Under the pieces are notes generated by a model. The model was not told the origin of the DNA. It worked only from the letters and a program-made list of their open reading frames with translations, and searched no databases. A program made the translations under genes and the position numbers. Positions 7,839 to 15,767 of a stretch of DNA of 15,833 bases are shown here, one piece after another. The stretch's first letter is position 1, and the number at the start of each line of letters is the position of its first letter. This DNA comes from Pseudomonadota bacterium (GTDB lineage: Bacteria; Pseudomonadota; Alphaproteobacteria; Rhizobiales; Xanthobacteraceae), in the NCBI GenBank assembly GCA_023423415.1, contig JAFAFP010000214.1, positions 1-15,833 of the forward strand, read 5' to 3'.

Positions 7839-7840
7839 TT

Positions 7841-8803
7841 CTAGCTATTGGAGGTGACTTGCTGAGCGCTCTCGATGGCGTCGCAGCGTCGGCAAAAGGC
7901 ATCAACCAGACCGAGGACAGGAGCTTCGGACAATAATGGCGCGTGACCTTGATCAGGGACGACGACCACCTCCATCAGGGGCTGTCGCTCACGCATTGCC
8001 TCGACGGTTTCCCTCGAGAGCAAGTCGGACAGCCCCCCGCGAATTGCCATCACCGGCCCGGTGCTCACGGCGTCGAATTGCTCCCATAAAGGTGGAATTG
8101 GCTGGTGGGGATCGATATCGCCGAGCGTCTTCGCCAGATTGGTATCGTAACGCGCAACCAGACCGTCTGCAGTCTGCGTCCAGTTCCGCTTCGACCAAGC
8201 GAGCCAATCGTCAGCAGGCAAGGCTGGAAATTGTCCGCCAAAAGCACGCCGCAGCGTTTCGGCTCCTTCGGCGAAATCGTGCGGCACCGGCAACTTGCCG
8301 ATATATCCCTTAATCCGCATCAGACCGTTTGGCTCGATGACGGGACCGATATCGTTGAGGATGGCACCAGCGATGAAAGCCCGATGCGACGCCGCAAGCA
8401 GCATTGTCAGCAAGCCGCCACGCGAGGTTCCGAGGAAGATGGCCCGGTGGATGCCCAGCGCTGTCAAAACCACAATGACGTCTGCCAACTCAACAGCAAG
8501 ATTGTAGTTTCGCCAATCCGGATCATAGCTTGAGAGGCCTCGCCCGCGGTAATCGAGTGCGAAAACCTGCCGCGGACGCTGCGAGGCCAAAGCAAGATGG
8601 CCTGCGAGGATCTCGAAATCGGCCTCTGTCCGCGCCAGCCCCGGGAGACAGACGACAGGCAATCCCATCTCAACGGCGGCGCGATACGCGCGGACGTGCA
8701 GGGCAAGCCCGTCGGAAGCCTGAATGAATAAACTCTCCGCCTGACGGGATGCTTTGGCGGAGAGCTTGGCTTCGCTGGGAGCGCGATCAGTTGGCCATGC
8801 CAC
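7841..8803 (-). CDS. Alpha/beta-fold hydrolase
   Basis: A soluble serine hydrolase of the alpha/beta-hydrolase (Abhydrolase_1/6) family, 320 residues. The nucleophile elbow is GTS127RGG; the likely acid is D260 (RGGLSD) and the base H287 (PDQGHAPLL). CLPGLARTEADF (52-63) supplies the oxyanion-hole turn, and RGRGLSSYD (86-94) is the usual second family motif. No signal peptide is seen. The frame starts at GTG 8803, inside the 3' end of slt, overlapping it by 17 bases, and no other in-frame start codon lies close before the fold; coupling to slt translation is likely. The ribosome binding site is poor, consistent with coupling. The substrate is unknown, as many esterases, lactonases and haloperoxidase-like enzymes share these motifs. 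Its 3' end stops right at the porin terminator, so it is the leftmost gene of the segment between the porin repeats. Confidence 0.93.
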   Translation of the reverse strand: MAWPTDRAPSEAKLSAKASRQAESLFIQASDGLALHVRAYRAAVEMGLPVVCLPGLARTEADFEILAGHLALASQRPRQVFALDYRGRGLSSYDPDWRNYNLAVELADVIVVLTALGIHRAIFLGTSRGGLLTMLLAASHRAFIAGAILNDIGPVIEPNGLMRIKGYIGKLPVPHDFAEGAETLRRAFGGQFPALPADDWLAWSKRNWTQTADGLVARYDTNLAKTLGDIDPHQPIPPLWEQFDAVSTGPVMAIRGGLSDLLSRETVEAMRERQPLMEVVVVPDQGHAPLLSEAPVLGLVDAFCRRCDAIESAQQVTSNS

Positions 8804-11132
8804 GCCGCAAATCCGCTTCGATCAGAAGCTTGTGCGAAGCGCCGAACCGCACGCGATAGACCTGCATATTCTCCATCACTCGCTGCACATAGTTGCGGGT
8901 TTCGGAGAATGGAATCCGTTCGACCCAGTCGATCGGATCGACCTGCGGATCGCGCGGGTCGCCGAAGCGTCCGATCCATTCTCGTACCCGTCCACGCCCG
9001 GCGTTGTAGGCAACGAAGGAAAGAATGTAGGAGCCGCGGTAGGTTTCGATGACGTCGCCGAGCTCCGCTGCGCCGATCTGCACATTGTACACTGGATCAT
9101 TCAACAGCCGCGCGGCGTCAAAGGAGACTCCGTTCTTCTTGGCGACCAGTTTGGCCGTGCCGGGCAATACCTGCATCAGGCCTTGCGCATTCGCGCCGGA
9201 CCTCGCGCGGGGATTAAAGCCACTCTCCTGCCGCGCAATCGCGTAGGCCACATGTGGCTCGATTTGCGGACCGATCGGCTTGAACCGCGGCAATCCGGCG
9301 ATCGGATAGGCATAGTATTCAAATGGCAGGCCGCGACTGACCGCAGTGCGGCCCAGCAAGGCCAGCGCGCGCGCATCCTCCCGCCGTTCCACAAGCGCGG
9401 CAACCGCAGCCAGCGCCGCAGGATCTGGCGCGCGATCCGCGAGATCGGCTACCGCCGAAGCCACAAGATCGCGCTCGTCGATCGCGTACAGCATATCGAT
9501 TGCGCGAACGATTTCGAGACGACCAGCCTGCGGATGCGAGGGCGGCGGCCCCGGGATACGCAGTTCTGATCCGCCGAGACGTGCGTGTGCGATCTGTCCG
9601 TAATAAGTCGTCGTGTAGCGCGCCGCGCGCTCGTAGTAGGTCTTCGCCTCGGCAGTCTGTCCGAGGGCCTCGGCCGCCCTGGCATGCCAATAATAGGCGC
9701 GCGAGAACGAAGCTGGATGTTCGGCGACCTGCGCAACGCGTACGAACAGAGGCTTGGCGGTCGCGGGATCATTCAGGAATCGGAACGCTATCCAGCCGGC
9801 GGTGAAAAGATGTTCGACCCGCGCGCCTTCCTTTTCTGGAGCAGCCGCATCACGCGCGATACGAAATGCAGTGAGAGCGTCGCCCTCATCGAGCAACTTG
9901 CGCGCCAGCAGCCGTCGCTCCGTCCACCACTCATCGGGGTCCTGCACTGCGGCGGACGCCGTTGGTGCCGCCAGCATCGTCCGGGCGGCTTCCTTGGCAT
10001 GATCGTTCCGCCGCAGCCATTGAGCACGCGTGTATAAATAGACTGCGTCGTCACGCGCATCGGCCGGAACGGAATCCAGCAAAGCCTTGGCCTTGGAGGA
10101 CTTGCCAATGACGGCTGCTCGGGCCTTCACAAGAGCGACTTGCGATGCGCCCAGCCGCTGGGCGGCACGCATAGCCTGATCCGTATCGTCGGAATAAAGG
10201 CGTTGATCGAGACGCGCCTTGTGATCGCTGCCGCTCAGCAACGGGCCAAAAGCGTCGAGCACTTGACGCTCCATCTCTGCCGTCAGTGAATCGTTGCGCC
10301 ATGCATCGCGGACATATTGCTGTGCCAGCGCCCGATCGCCTTGCGCCAGCAGAGCGCGGGCATAAGCCAGCTTGCCCTTGGCGGTCAGAGGCTTGTTCAC
10401 TGAAAAATACCGGCGAATGACCGCATCATTCACGCCGTTTTGCCACAACGCCGCCTCGGCTTTGCGCCGAAACTGGGTGATATTCGGCCATCCAGGATTG
10501 GCGGATGCAAACCCGGCATAGCGCTGGAAATCGAAATTGTCGTTCTCGGCCCTGAGCACCACCCATTCGATAAGCTTGGCGGCGACCGGATCAGTCACCG
10601 AGTTGCCCACCGCAGTTGCGTCGGCGGTCTTGCCGCGGCGAGCAAGTTCGACGGCCCTCTTTACCGCAGCCAGGTTCTCGGATGATGGCGGTGTACTCGG
10701 AGCGAGCACGGCCGGACTGGCGGCGGCAGGCGTCGCGGTGGGCGAACCGAGCGGCGTCGGAAATGCAATCGACGTTGCGTTCGCCGAATCATCGTTGCCG
10801 GGCTTTGATCTCGGCAGAGGGAGCGCTGCAGACCTTGTTTCGCCTTTCCTCGGGGGCGATTTAACTTCGGCTTTGGCAGTGGCCTTTTTGGCCTCAATCT
10901 TCTTTGAGACAGGTTTCGCGGTTGCCTTCTTGGACTCGGGTTTCTTGGAAGCAGCTGTCTTGGTGTCTTGCGTCTTCGCCGCAGGCTTGGGAACGGATTT
11001 GCCGGGTTTGGATTTGGCAGCGGTGGACGCGGACTTGTCTTCCGTGCCCGGCTTCGGAGCCGCCTGAACGGCAACAACAGACAGCACTCCTGCGGCCGCC
11101 ACAACGGCAAGGAAATAGCCTTTGCGTGTCAA
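8787..11132 (-). CDS. slt: Soluble lytic murein transglycosylase (Slt70 type)
   Basis: A periplasmic enzyme that cleaves the MurNAc-GlcNAc bond of peptidoglycan to 1,6-anhydro-MurNAc ends, used in wall turnover and insertion of envelope machines; 781 residues. In order: signal peptide 1-24 (MTRKGYFL..., VQA-A), a Lys/Ala/Pro-rich linker about 25-110, a helical superhelix domain about 150-590, and the catalytic SLT domain about 620-760. The latter has E636 (ARQESGFNP), GLMQVLPGT (651-659) and the AYNAGRGRV motif (707-715). The long basic linker is more than most Slt70 proteins carry and could bind teichoic-type or nucleic polymers or wall (inference). The start is TTG 11132, supported by GGAGGA seven bases upstream and the signal peptide directly after it. 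It is divergent from dapA with a 241-base gap, and the alpha/beta hydrolase overlaps its end. Confidence 0.96.
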   Translation of the reverse strand: MTRKGYFLAVVAAAGVLSVVAVQAAPKPGTEDKSASTAAKSKPGKSVPKPAAKTQDTKTAASKKPESKKATAKPVSKKIEAKKATAKAEVKSPPRKGETRSAALPLPRSKPGNDDSANATSIAFPTPLGSPTATPAAASPAVLAPSTPPSSENLAAVKRAVELARRGKTADATAVGNSVTDPVAAKLIEWVVLRAENDNFDFQRYAGFASANPGWPNITQFRRKAEAALWQNGVNDAVIRRYFSVNKPLTAKGKLAYARALLAQGDRALAQQYVRDAWRNDSLTAEMERQVLDAFGPLLSGSDHKARLDQRLYSDDTDQAMRAAQRLGASQVALVKARAAVIGKSSKAKALLDSVPADARDDAVYLYTRAQWLRRNDHAKEAARTMLAAPTASAAVQDPDEWWTERRLLARKLLDEGDALTAFRIARDAAAPEKEGARVEHLFTAGWIAFRFLNDPATAKPLFVRVAQVAEHPASFSRAYYWHARAAEALGQTAEAKTYYERAARYTTTYYGQIAHARLGGSELRIPGPPPSHPQAGRLEIVRAIDMLYAIDERDLVASAVADLADRAPDPAALAAVAALVERREDARALALLGRTAVSRGLPFEYYAYPIAGLPRFKPIGPQIEPHVAYAIARQESGFNPRARSGANAQGLMQVLPGTAKLVAKKNGVSFDAARLLNDPVYNVQIGAAELGDVIETYRGSYILSFVAYNAGRGRVREWIGRFGDPRDPQVDPIDWVERIPFSETRNYVQRVMENMQVYRVRFGASHKLLIEADLRRGMAN

Positions 11133-11373
11133 AACAACGTCCTCCGCCCGACTCGGATTTCCACTGACTCGCTAGTGCCTTGATAATGCTAAGAAACCAA
11201 TTAACGTCCCGCAAACCATCGGTGCCACCGGAAAGCGGCGGGATTGCGGGCATCAAATACCTCAATCGAAATGCTCAATAACATTCGCTTTAATCCCTTC
11301 TGGCGAACCGCTATTGATCGGCCGAAAGGGCGCGCTGCACCGAGGCGCGGCAATTGGTCGTAGGACAGGCGTC

Positions 11374-12264
11374 ATGACTGCAAATGGAAAGTTCCGGGGG
11401 TCTTTCACCGCGCTGGTGACACCGTTCCGCGATGGTAAGCTCGACGAGCAGGGATTCCGCGAATTCGTAGAGTGGCAGATTTCAGAGGGCACGGACGGAC
11501 TGGTTCCTGTCGGTACCACGGGCGAAAGCCCGACCCTGTCCCATGACGAGCACAACAAGGTTGTCGAATGGTGCGTGTCGCAGGCCAAGGGCCGCGTTCC
11601 GGTCATCGCCGGCGCTGGGTCGAACGCGACAACCGAATCCGTTGCATTGGCCCGTCATGCAGAAAAGGCTGGCGCTGACGCTGTGCTAGTGGTGACGCCT
11701 TACTACAACAAGCCGACCCAGGAAGGCATGTATCAGCACTTCAAGGCGGTGAATGACGCTATCGGTATACCGATCATCATCTACAATATTCCGCCCCGCT
11801 CGGTTGTCGACATGTCGGTCGATACGATGCAACGATTGTTTGAACTGAAGAACATCGCAGGTGTGAAAGACGCGACCGGCAATCTCGCACGTGTGTCGAT
11901 GCAGCGTCAGGCGATGGGGCCGGACTTCATCCAGCTCTCGGGCGAGGATATGACGGCGCTCGCATTCAACGCAGCGGGCGGGAACGGCTGCATCTCAGTA
12001 GTATCGAATGTTGCGCCGGCTTTGTGCAAGCAACTGCAGGAACTCACGCTTGCCGGCGATTACAAGCAAGGTCTGGTCGTACAGGACCGGCTCGTCCCGC
12101 TGCATCATGCAATCTTCCTTGAACCGGGGCTTGCCGGCGCCAAATACGGGCTAAGTCTTCTGGAGCGCGGCAGCGAAGACGTCCGTCTTCCACTGCTGCC
12201 GGTCACGGCACCAACCAAGGCGGCAATCCGCAGCGCAATGGTCCATGCGGGTCTGATCAACTAG
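11374..12264 (+). CDS. dapA: 4-Hydroxy-tetrahydrodipicolinate synthase
   Basis: Cytoplasmic enzyme condensing pyruvate and aspartate semialdehyde, the first committed step of the lysine/diaminopimelate pathway; 296 residues, the normal length. Active-site features are visible: the Schiff-base lysine K165 in GVKDATG, Y137 in IIIYNIPPR with R142, GTTGE (47-51) and TPYYNKP (108-114). ATG 11374 is chosen over the in-frame upstream start at 11314 because AGGA lies at 11362-11365 and MTANGKFRGSFTALVTPF matches the family's N-terminus. It is followed by smpB after 128 bases, an arrangement common in Alphaproteobacteria, and its product supplies diaminopimelate for the wall that the divergent slt product cuts. 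Confidence 0.98.
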   Translation: MTANGKFRGSFTALVTPFRDGKLDEQGFREFVEWQISEGTDGLVPVGTTGESPTLSHDEHNKVVEWCVSQAKGRVPVIAGAGSNATTESVALARHAEKAGADAVLVVTPYYNKPTQEGMYQHFKAVNDAIGIPIIIYNIPPRSVVDMSVDTMQRLFELKNIAGVKDATGNLARVSMQRQAMGPDFIQLSGEDMTALAFNAAGGNGCISVVSNVAPALCKQLQELTLAGDYKQGLVVQDRLVPLHHAIFLEPGLAGAKYGLSLLERGSEDVRLPLLPVTAPTKAAIRSAMVHAGLIN

Positions 12265-12392
12265 CCGGATGACGCGAAGCTGGGCTGCAGCATGATCGTG
12301 CGCGCGTCCGCTCAAGACCGGCAATTGTGTGAACGAACCGAGCGGCCGTGTTCGTCTGAATGCGGCATCGCGGATTCGTCGGGTGATTGAGA

Positions 12393-12866
12393 ATGGCACA
12401 AGCGAAGGAGCGTCCGCTAAAGATTGTCGCCGACAATCGTAAGGCGCGCTTCAATTATGAGATCGGCGAGACGTTCGAGGCTGGCGTCGCGCTTACCGGC
12501 AGCGAGGTCAAATCACTCCGCGCCGGCAAGGCGACGATTGCCGAATCCTATGCCGATGCCCGCAATGGCGAAGTCTGGCTAATCAACAGCAACATTCCCG
12601 AGTATCTGCAGGCTGGCCGTGACAATCACGCACCCAAGCGGCCACGAAAGCTGCTGCTGCACAAGCGCCAGATCAACAAGCTGATCGGCGCGGTGGAGCG
12701 TGAAGGGTACACTGTAGTGCCGCTGAAGTTTTACTTTAACGACAGAGGCCGAGCTAAACTTGAGATTGCACTCGCCCGCGGCAAGAAACTGCATGACAAG
12801 CGAAATACGATCAAGCAGCGCAGCTGGGATCGCGAACGCGGTCGGTTGCTGCGCGCCAAGGGTTAA
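12393..12866 (+). CDS. smpB: tmRNA-binding protein SmpB
   Basis: SmpB carries tmRNA into stalled ribosomes for trans-translation and is cytoplasmic; 157 residues, the usual length. Family features: KIVADNRKARFNYEIGETFEAGVALTGSEVKSLR (10-43), INSNIPEY (64-71), NHAPKRPRKLLLH (78-90), the barrel strand TVVPLKFYFNDRGRAKLEIALARGKK (107-132), and the basic tail HDKRNTIKQRSWDRERGRLL (134-153), which enters the mRNA channel. ATG 12393 is used rather than the in-frame TTG two codons earlier; GGTGA about six bases upstream is a modest ribosome binding site. No tmRNA gene was seen in the window. It is probably in one transcript with dapA. Confidence 0.98.
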   Translation: MAQAKERPLKIVADNRKARFNYEIGETFEAGVALTGSEVKSLRAGKATIAESYADARNGEVWLINSNIPEYLQAGRDNHAPKRPRKLLLHKRQINKLIGAVEREGYTVVPLKFYFNDRGRAKLEIALARGKKLHDKRNTIKQRSWDRERGRLLRAKG

Positions 12867-13098
12867 TTGGAGCTGCCAAAGCTGACATTTTAGTTTAGGC
12901 GCCCGGCTGAGATTTTGGATGAGGCACAAGCTGGACTAGCCGACATGGATGCGCCCAACACGCACGGATCCCTGTAACGGAATTCAAGGACGAACGAAGC
13001 GGATTTTCTTAATAGGCCAAGTTCGCGGGCTCACGCCCGCGCCCCGGAATGACGATCGCAAGATCTTTCGAGGTCGTCGCACCCAAGATATCCAAACG
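12867..13098. other. Intergenic region with a GC-rich palindrome
   Basis: It contains no gene. CGCGGGC-TCAC-GCCCGCG at 13024-13041 is a perfect seven-pair hairpin, followed by CCCCGGAATGACG. This layout looks like the short dispersed palindromic repeats found between genes in Bradyrhizobium relatives. Neither strand has a clear T-run, so it is not called a standard terminator, though it sits between the convergent smpB and superoxide dismutase genes. Confidence 0.4.
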
Positions 13099-13824
13099 TC
13101 AGCCCGCGGCTTTCTTGAAGTTATCGCCGGCTTTGGTCCAGTTCACGGTATTCCACCACGCCTTCAGATAATCCGGACGCCGGTTCTGGTATTTCAGGTA
13201 ATAGGCGTGCTCCCAGACATCGACGCCGAGAACCGCTTTGGCACCCAGTTCCAGCGGCGTGTCCTGGTTGGCCGTACTGACGATGTCGAGCTTCTTGTCC
13301 TTGTTGACGACAAGCCAAGCCCAGCCTGAGCCGAAACGGCCGGCACCGGCGGCATTGACCTTATCCATCAGGCCGCTCGGTCCGCCGAATTCCTTGTCGA
13401 TGGCCGCCTTCAGATCGCCGGCCGGCTCCTTGGCGCCGCCAGGCGCCATTAGCTCCCAGAAGAAGCTGTGATTCCAGTGCCCGCCAAGATTGTTGCGGAC
13501 GCCGGTGCGAACCGATTCAGGCACCTTATTGAGATCCGACAGTGTGGTCTCGATGGGCGTCGTGCCCAGCTCCGCCCAGCGCGTGGCCAATTGATTGGCC
13601 GCGTTCACATAGGCCGCGTGGTGACGGTCATGGTGGATCATCATGGTCTGCGCATCGATATGCGGTTCGAGCGCATCGAATGCATATCCAAGCGGCGGCA
13701 GCTTGAACGGGCCGGCTGGTTGCGCCGGTGCCGTTTGCGCAAAAGCGAAGCGCACAGAAAGACCTGGCGTCGCGATGGGGCCGGCGGCGCCGGCCAAAAG
13801 CTTCAGGCTTTGGCGTCTGTTCAT
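13099..13824 (-). CDS. Exported superoxide dismutase of the Fe/Mn family (Mn-type residues)
   Basis: Converts superoxide to oxygen and hydrogen peroxide; 241 residues. Metal ligands by alignment to E. coli MnSOD are H64 (MIH64HDRHH), H119 (GGHWNH), D202 and H206 (DVWEH). Mn-type markers are GGHxNH (114-119) and Q187 in TANQDTPL, so manganese or cambialistic use is more likely than iron. An N-terminal extension of about 38 residues precedes the SOD fold. It begins MNRRQSLKLLAG and ends FAFAQ; the twin arginine followed by SLK fits a Tat-like leader (the consensus Phe is Ser), with a Sec route possible. The protein is therefore probably periplasmic and folded with metal before export. ATG 13824 has GGAG correctly spaced upstream (13831-13835 region). 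It is convergent with smpB. Confidence 0.96.
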   Translation of the reverse strand: MNRRQSLKLLAGAAGPIATPGLSVRFAFAQTAPAQPAGPFKLPPLGYAFDALEPHIDAQTMMIHHDRHHAAYVNAANQLATRWAELGTTPIETTLSDLNKVPESVRTGVRNNLGGHWNHSFFWELMAPGGAKEPAGDLKAAIDKEFGGPSGLMDKVNAAGAGRFGSGWAWLVVNKDKKLDIVSTANQDTPLELGAKAVLGVDVWEHAYYLKYQNRRPDYLKAWWNTVNWTKAGDNFKKAAG

Positions 13825-14118
13825 TCGTTTTCTCCTTTGCCGTCCGGCGATCTGATGAAATCGGCACTACAAACAAAAATGGAAAACAGCCGAAGACGAA
13901 TCATCAGGTGACGACGGCCGTGAGTTTACAAAGTTCCGAATGCAAATTGGCGGCCTCACACGTAAGTGAAACAGCAGGATTTGGTTCATTCAGAGTGGCT
14001 AAACGCAACGCCCCAAAGCGTCACAGAAAGGCGTGGTGGCCGGGACAGCTCCGGCTATGACAGATGAACTGCTCTCTCGCCGTACCGGTGGCCGAACACG
14101 ACGACCAAATTAATCATA
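13825..14118. other. Intergenic region upstream of superoxide dismutase
   Basis: No gene is supported in these 294 bases. GCCGG (14039-14043) and CCGGC (14051-14055) form a short hairpin within GGCCGGGACAGCTCCGGCTA. It resembles the dispersed palindromic intergenic repeats of this bacterial group and is related in style to the one at 13024-13041. The superoxide dismutase promoter must lie here, reading leftward, but no clear hexamer pair was found. Confidence 0.4.
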
Positions 14119-15551
14119 AAGCAAAACCCCCGGTCTTTCGACCGGGGGTTCGCTTAGGCTCGTAACTTTAGGTCGAGATCAGACGATCACGGCCAGAAGT
14201 TGCGCTGCACGCGGAAGGCAGCCGACCAGTAACCCTGGTCTTCGATGGCGTAGTTACCAGCCGCCAGACCGTTGCCGCCGGCGACGTTGGCGCGACCGCC
14301 AAAGGCCGTGTCGATCTGCGAGTAAGCCACTTCAACGCCGACGTCGAGGTTGCGAACCGGGTTCCACATGGTGCGCGAAGCCACGCGCCACAGGGAGTAA
14401 TCCGGATTGCAGTTCGTAGCGTTAGTAAGGCCGGAAGCCGCACAGGTACCGGCAACGCCAGCGATCATCGCCTTAGCCTGATCGCTGTAGCTGATGTTCA
14501 AATATGCGCCGACGATCGAGGTGCGCAGGCTCGGGGTCCAGTAGTGCTCGAACGCGAGCGAACCACCCCAGGCTTCCGTCAGCTCAAGGCTGCCGCCAGT
14601 GTTGAACACAGCATCAGGATCCGCGCCAAGCGCGACGCCCTGCTTGTGGACGAAGTTCGAAGCCGAGTTGCCATAGGCCACAAAGCCGACAGCGCCCTTC
14701 GAGTACGCGATCACACCGGACAGGGTGTCCTTGGCGTCCCACGGCATCTTCAGGGTCAGACCGGCACCAACGCCCCAGCCCCACTTGTCGCCAGGATGAT
14801 CGCAGGTGGTGTTATTGCCCGTGCAATTCGGGAAGCCCGGGGTGGCGCCGGCATAGTAACGAGCGCCAACCTTATGCAAACCGCCCATGATCTGGGCCGA
14901 ACCCCAGGCCTGATCGACGCGGATGTTGCCGACGATGTCGGGAACGCCCTGGCCCTTCAAATCCGAATTGAGCGCCGAGAGAGCGAGCAAATCGTTCTGA
15001 TTGAGATCGACAACTCCCTTGCTGCGTGCGTTCGAGTCTTCGATCGAGATCGTGGACGACAGGCCGTTGCCGAACTGCCAGGTATAGGCCGCGACGTTGT
15101 GGCCGGACGGGCCCGAGGAGCCGTCGAGGCCGAGCGGCACAAGACCGTAGGCGGCGCCGTTATAGAAGCCGAAGAAGGTGTCCGAACGGCCGAAGGTGAA
15201 GCCGGCGAACTGGATGAAGGCGCGCTCAAGAGCGATGGCGCTCTGAATGCCACCGTTTTCTGTATTGCCTGCGCCGTTCAGGAAGTTGAAGCCGAAGCTG
15301 AAGTACGACCGCAGGGTGCCGTATTCGGTCTGGGTGCGCACGTCCGCTGTCATGCGGAAGCGGGCCTGCTGGCCGAATGTCTGGCTGTTGCGGGTGAAAT
15401 ACCCGGCCGGATTGCGGTCGGCGTAATGGCCGCTGACCTCGTTGTGGTAGGCCTCGTAACGGACATAGCCACCGATCTTGATGCAGGTGTCTGTGCCCGG
15501 GATGTAGTAGTAGCCGACGCCATACAGGCTGCAGACTTTCACGTACTCAAC
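14119..15551 (-). repeat. Right arm of long inverted repeat (porin body, 3' flank and terminator)
   Basis: Inverted partner of 6394-7838. Similarity starts abruptly at GTTGAGTACGTGAAAG, the first conserved codons of the mature porin, and nothing upstream of it resembles the signal peptide or leader of the other copy. The perfect 77-base run is at 15145-15221. It ends a few bases after the shared terminator. Confidence 0.85.
14123..14148 (-). terminator. Rho-independent terminator of the second porin
   Basis: Read on the minus strand, CCCCCGGTC-GAAA-GACCGGGGG is followed by TTTT. It has the same nine-pair stem as the terminator of the complete porin, with the loop changed from CGAA to GAAA. 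Confidence 0.93.
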
Positions 15552-15587
15552 TGGTCTGTCCCTATTCGGTCGAGATTTGCTAGTCAA
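14187..15587 (-). CDS. Porin (Porin_2 family) lacking its signal peptide, probable silent copy
   Basis: The frame is open for 466 codons from a TTG at 15587. From residue 13 it is a full mature Porin_2 barrel (VEYVKVCSLYGVGYYYIPGTDTCIKIGGYVR... to AAFRVQRNFWP), very similar to the complete porin at 6298-7770 but with different loops (for example the NEVSGHYADRNPAG and NCTGNNTTC segments). The first 12 residues (MTSKSRPNRDRP) are unrelated to the other copy. They have no hydrophobic segment, no Shine-Dalgarno is present, and a TAG closes the frame about eight codons further upstream. As it stands it could not be exported. It is either a 5'-truncated pseudogene or a donor cassette. An undisturbed frame over about 1.4 kb argues for recent truncation or upkeep by gene conversion. 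Signal-less cytoplasmic expression is unlikely. Confidence 0.85.
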   Translation of the reverse strand: MTSKSRPNRDRPVEYVKVCSLYGVGYYYIPGTDTCIKIGGYVRYEAYHNEVSGHYADRNPAGYFTRNSQTFGQQARFRMTADVRTQTEYGTLRSYFSFGFNFLNGAGNTENGGIQSAIALERAFIQFAGFTFGRSDTFFGFYNGAAYGLVPLGLDGSSGPSGHNVAAYTWQFGNGLSSTISIEDSNARSKGVVDLNQNDLLALSALNSDLKGQGVPDIVGNIRVDQAWGSAQIMGGLHKVGARYYAGATPGFPNCTGNNTTCDHPGDKWGWGVGAGLTLKMPWDAKDTLSGVIAYSKGAVGFVAYGNSASNFVHKQGVALGADPDAVFNTGGSLELTEAWGGSLAFEHYWTPSLRTSIVGAYLNISYSDQAKAMIAGVAGTCAASGLTNATNCNPDYSLWRVASRTMWNPVRNLDVGVEVAYSQIDTAFGGRANVAGGNGLAAGNYAIEDQGYWSAAFRVQRNFWP

Positions 15588-15767
15588 ATCAATGACTAAG
15601 ACGTGATTTTCTCTTGCCTAAGCTGGAGAAAACGCCGTCAAGCACAGGGATTGAGCTGGGTGAAAATCACGATGGTCGCCGCCAGACGACGCATTATTCC
15701 CGTGGACAAATCGTCACACCGGGATGGTGGTTGCCGCCTGTTTGTCGGCCAGTGGCCTAGGGATAGC
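15588..15767. other. Non-coding stretch upstream of the truncated porin
   Basis: No gene is visible. CGTGATTTTC (15602-15611) and GAAAATCACG (15662-15671) are perfect ten-base inverted arms 50 bases apart, starting about 50 bases before the porin similarity begins. CCTAGG occurs twice within 17 bases (15756-15772), overlapping the stop of the next minus-strand frame. No porin-type leader, hairpin or signal-peptide sequence is present. Confidence 0.5.

Noticed and set aside
5718..7840. Possible genomic island inserted at tRNA-Ser
   Set aside because: No integrase, no repeated tRNA 3' end and no change to foreign-looking genes after the tRNA.
8754..9569. 271-codon plus-strand frame opposite slt
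   Set aside because: It is antisense to well-supported slt, lacks a ribosome binding site, and has no recognisable domain.
11314..11373. Upstream start extending dapA by 20 codons
   Set aside because: Arg/Gly-rich extension not typical of the family; AGGA and the family N-terminus support 11374.
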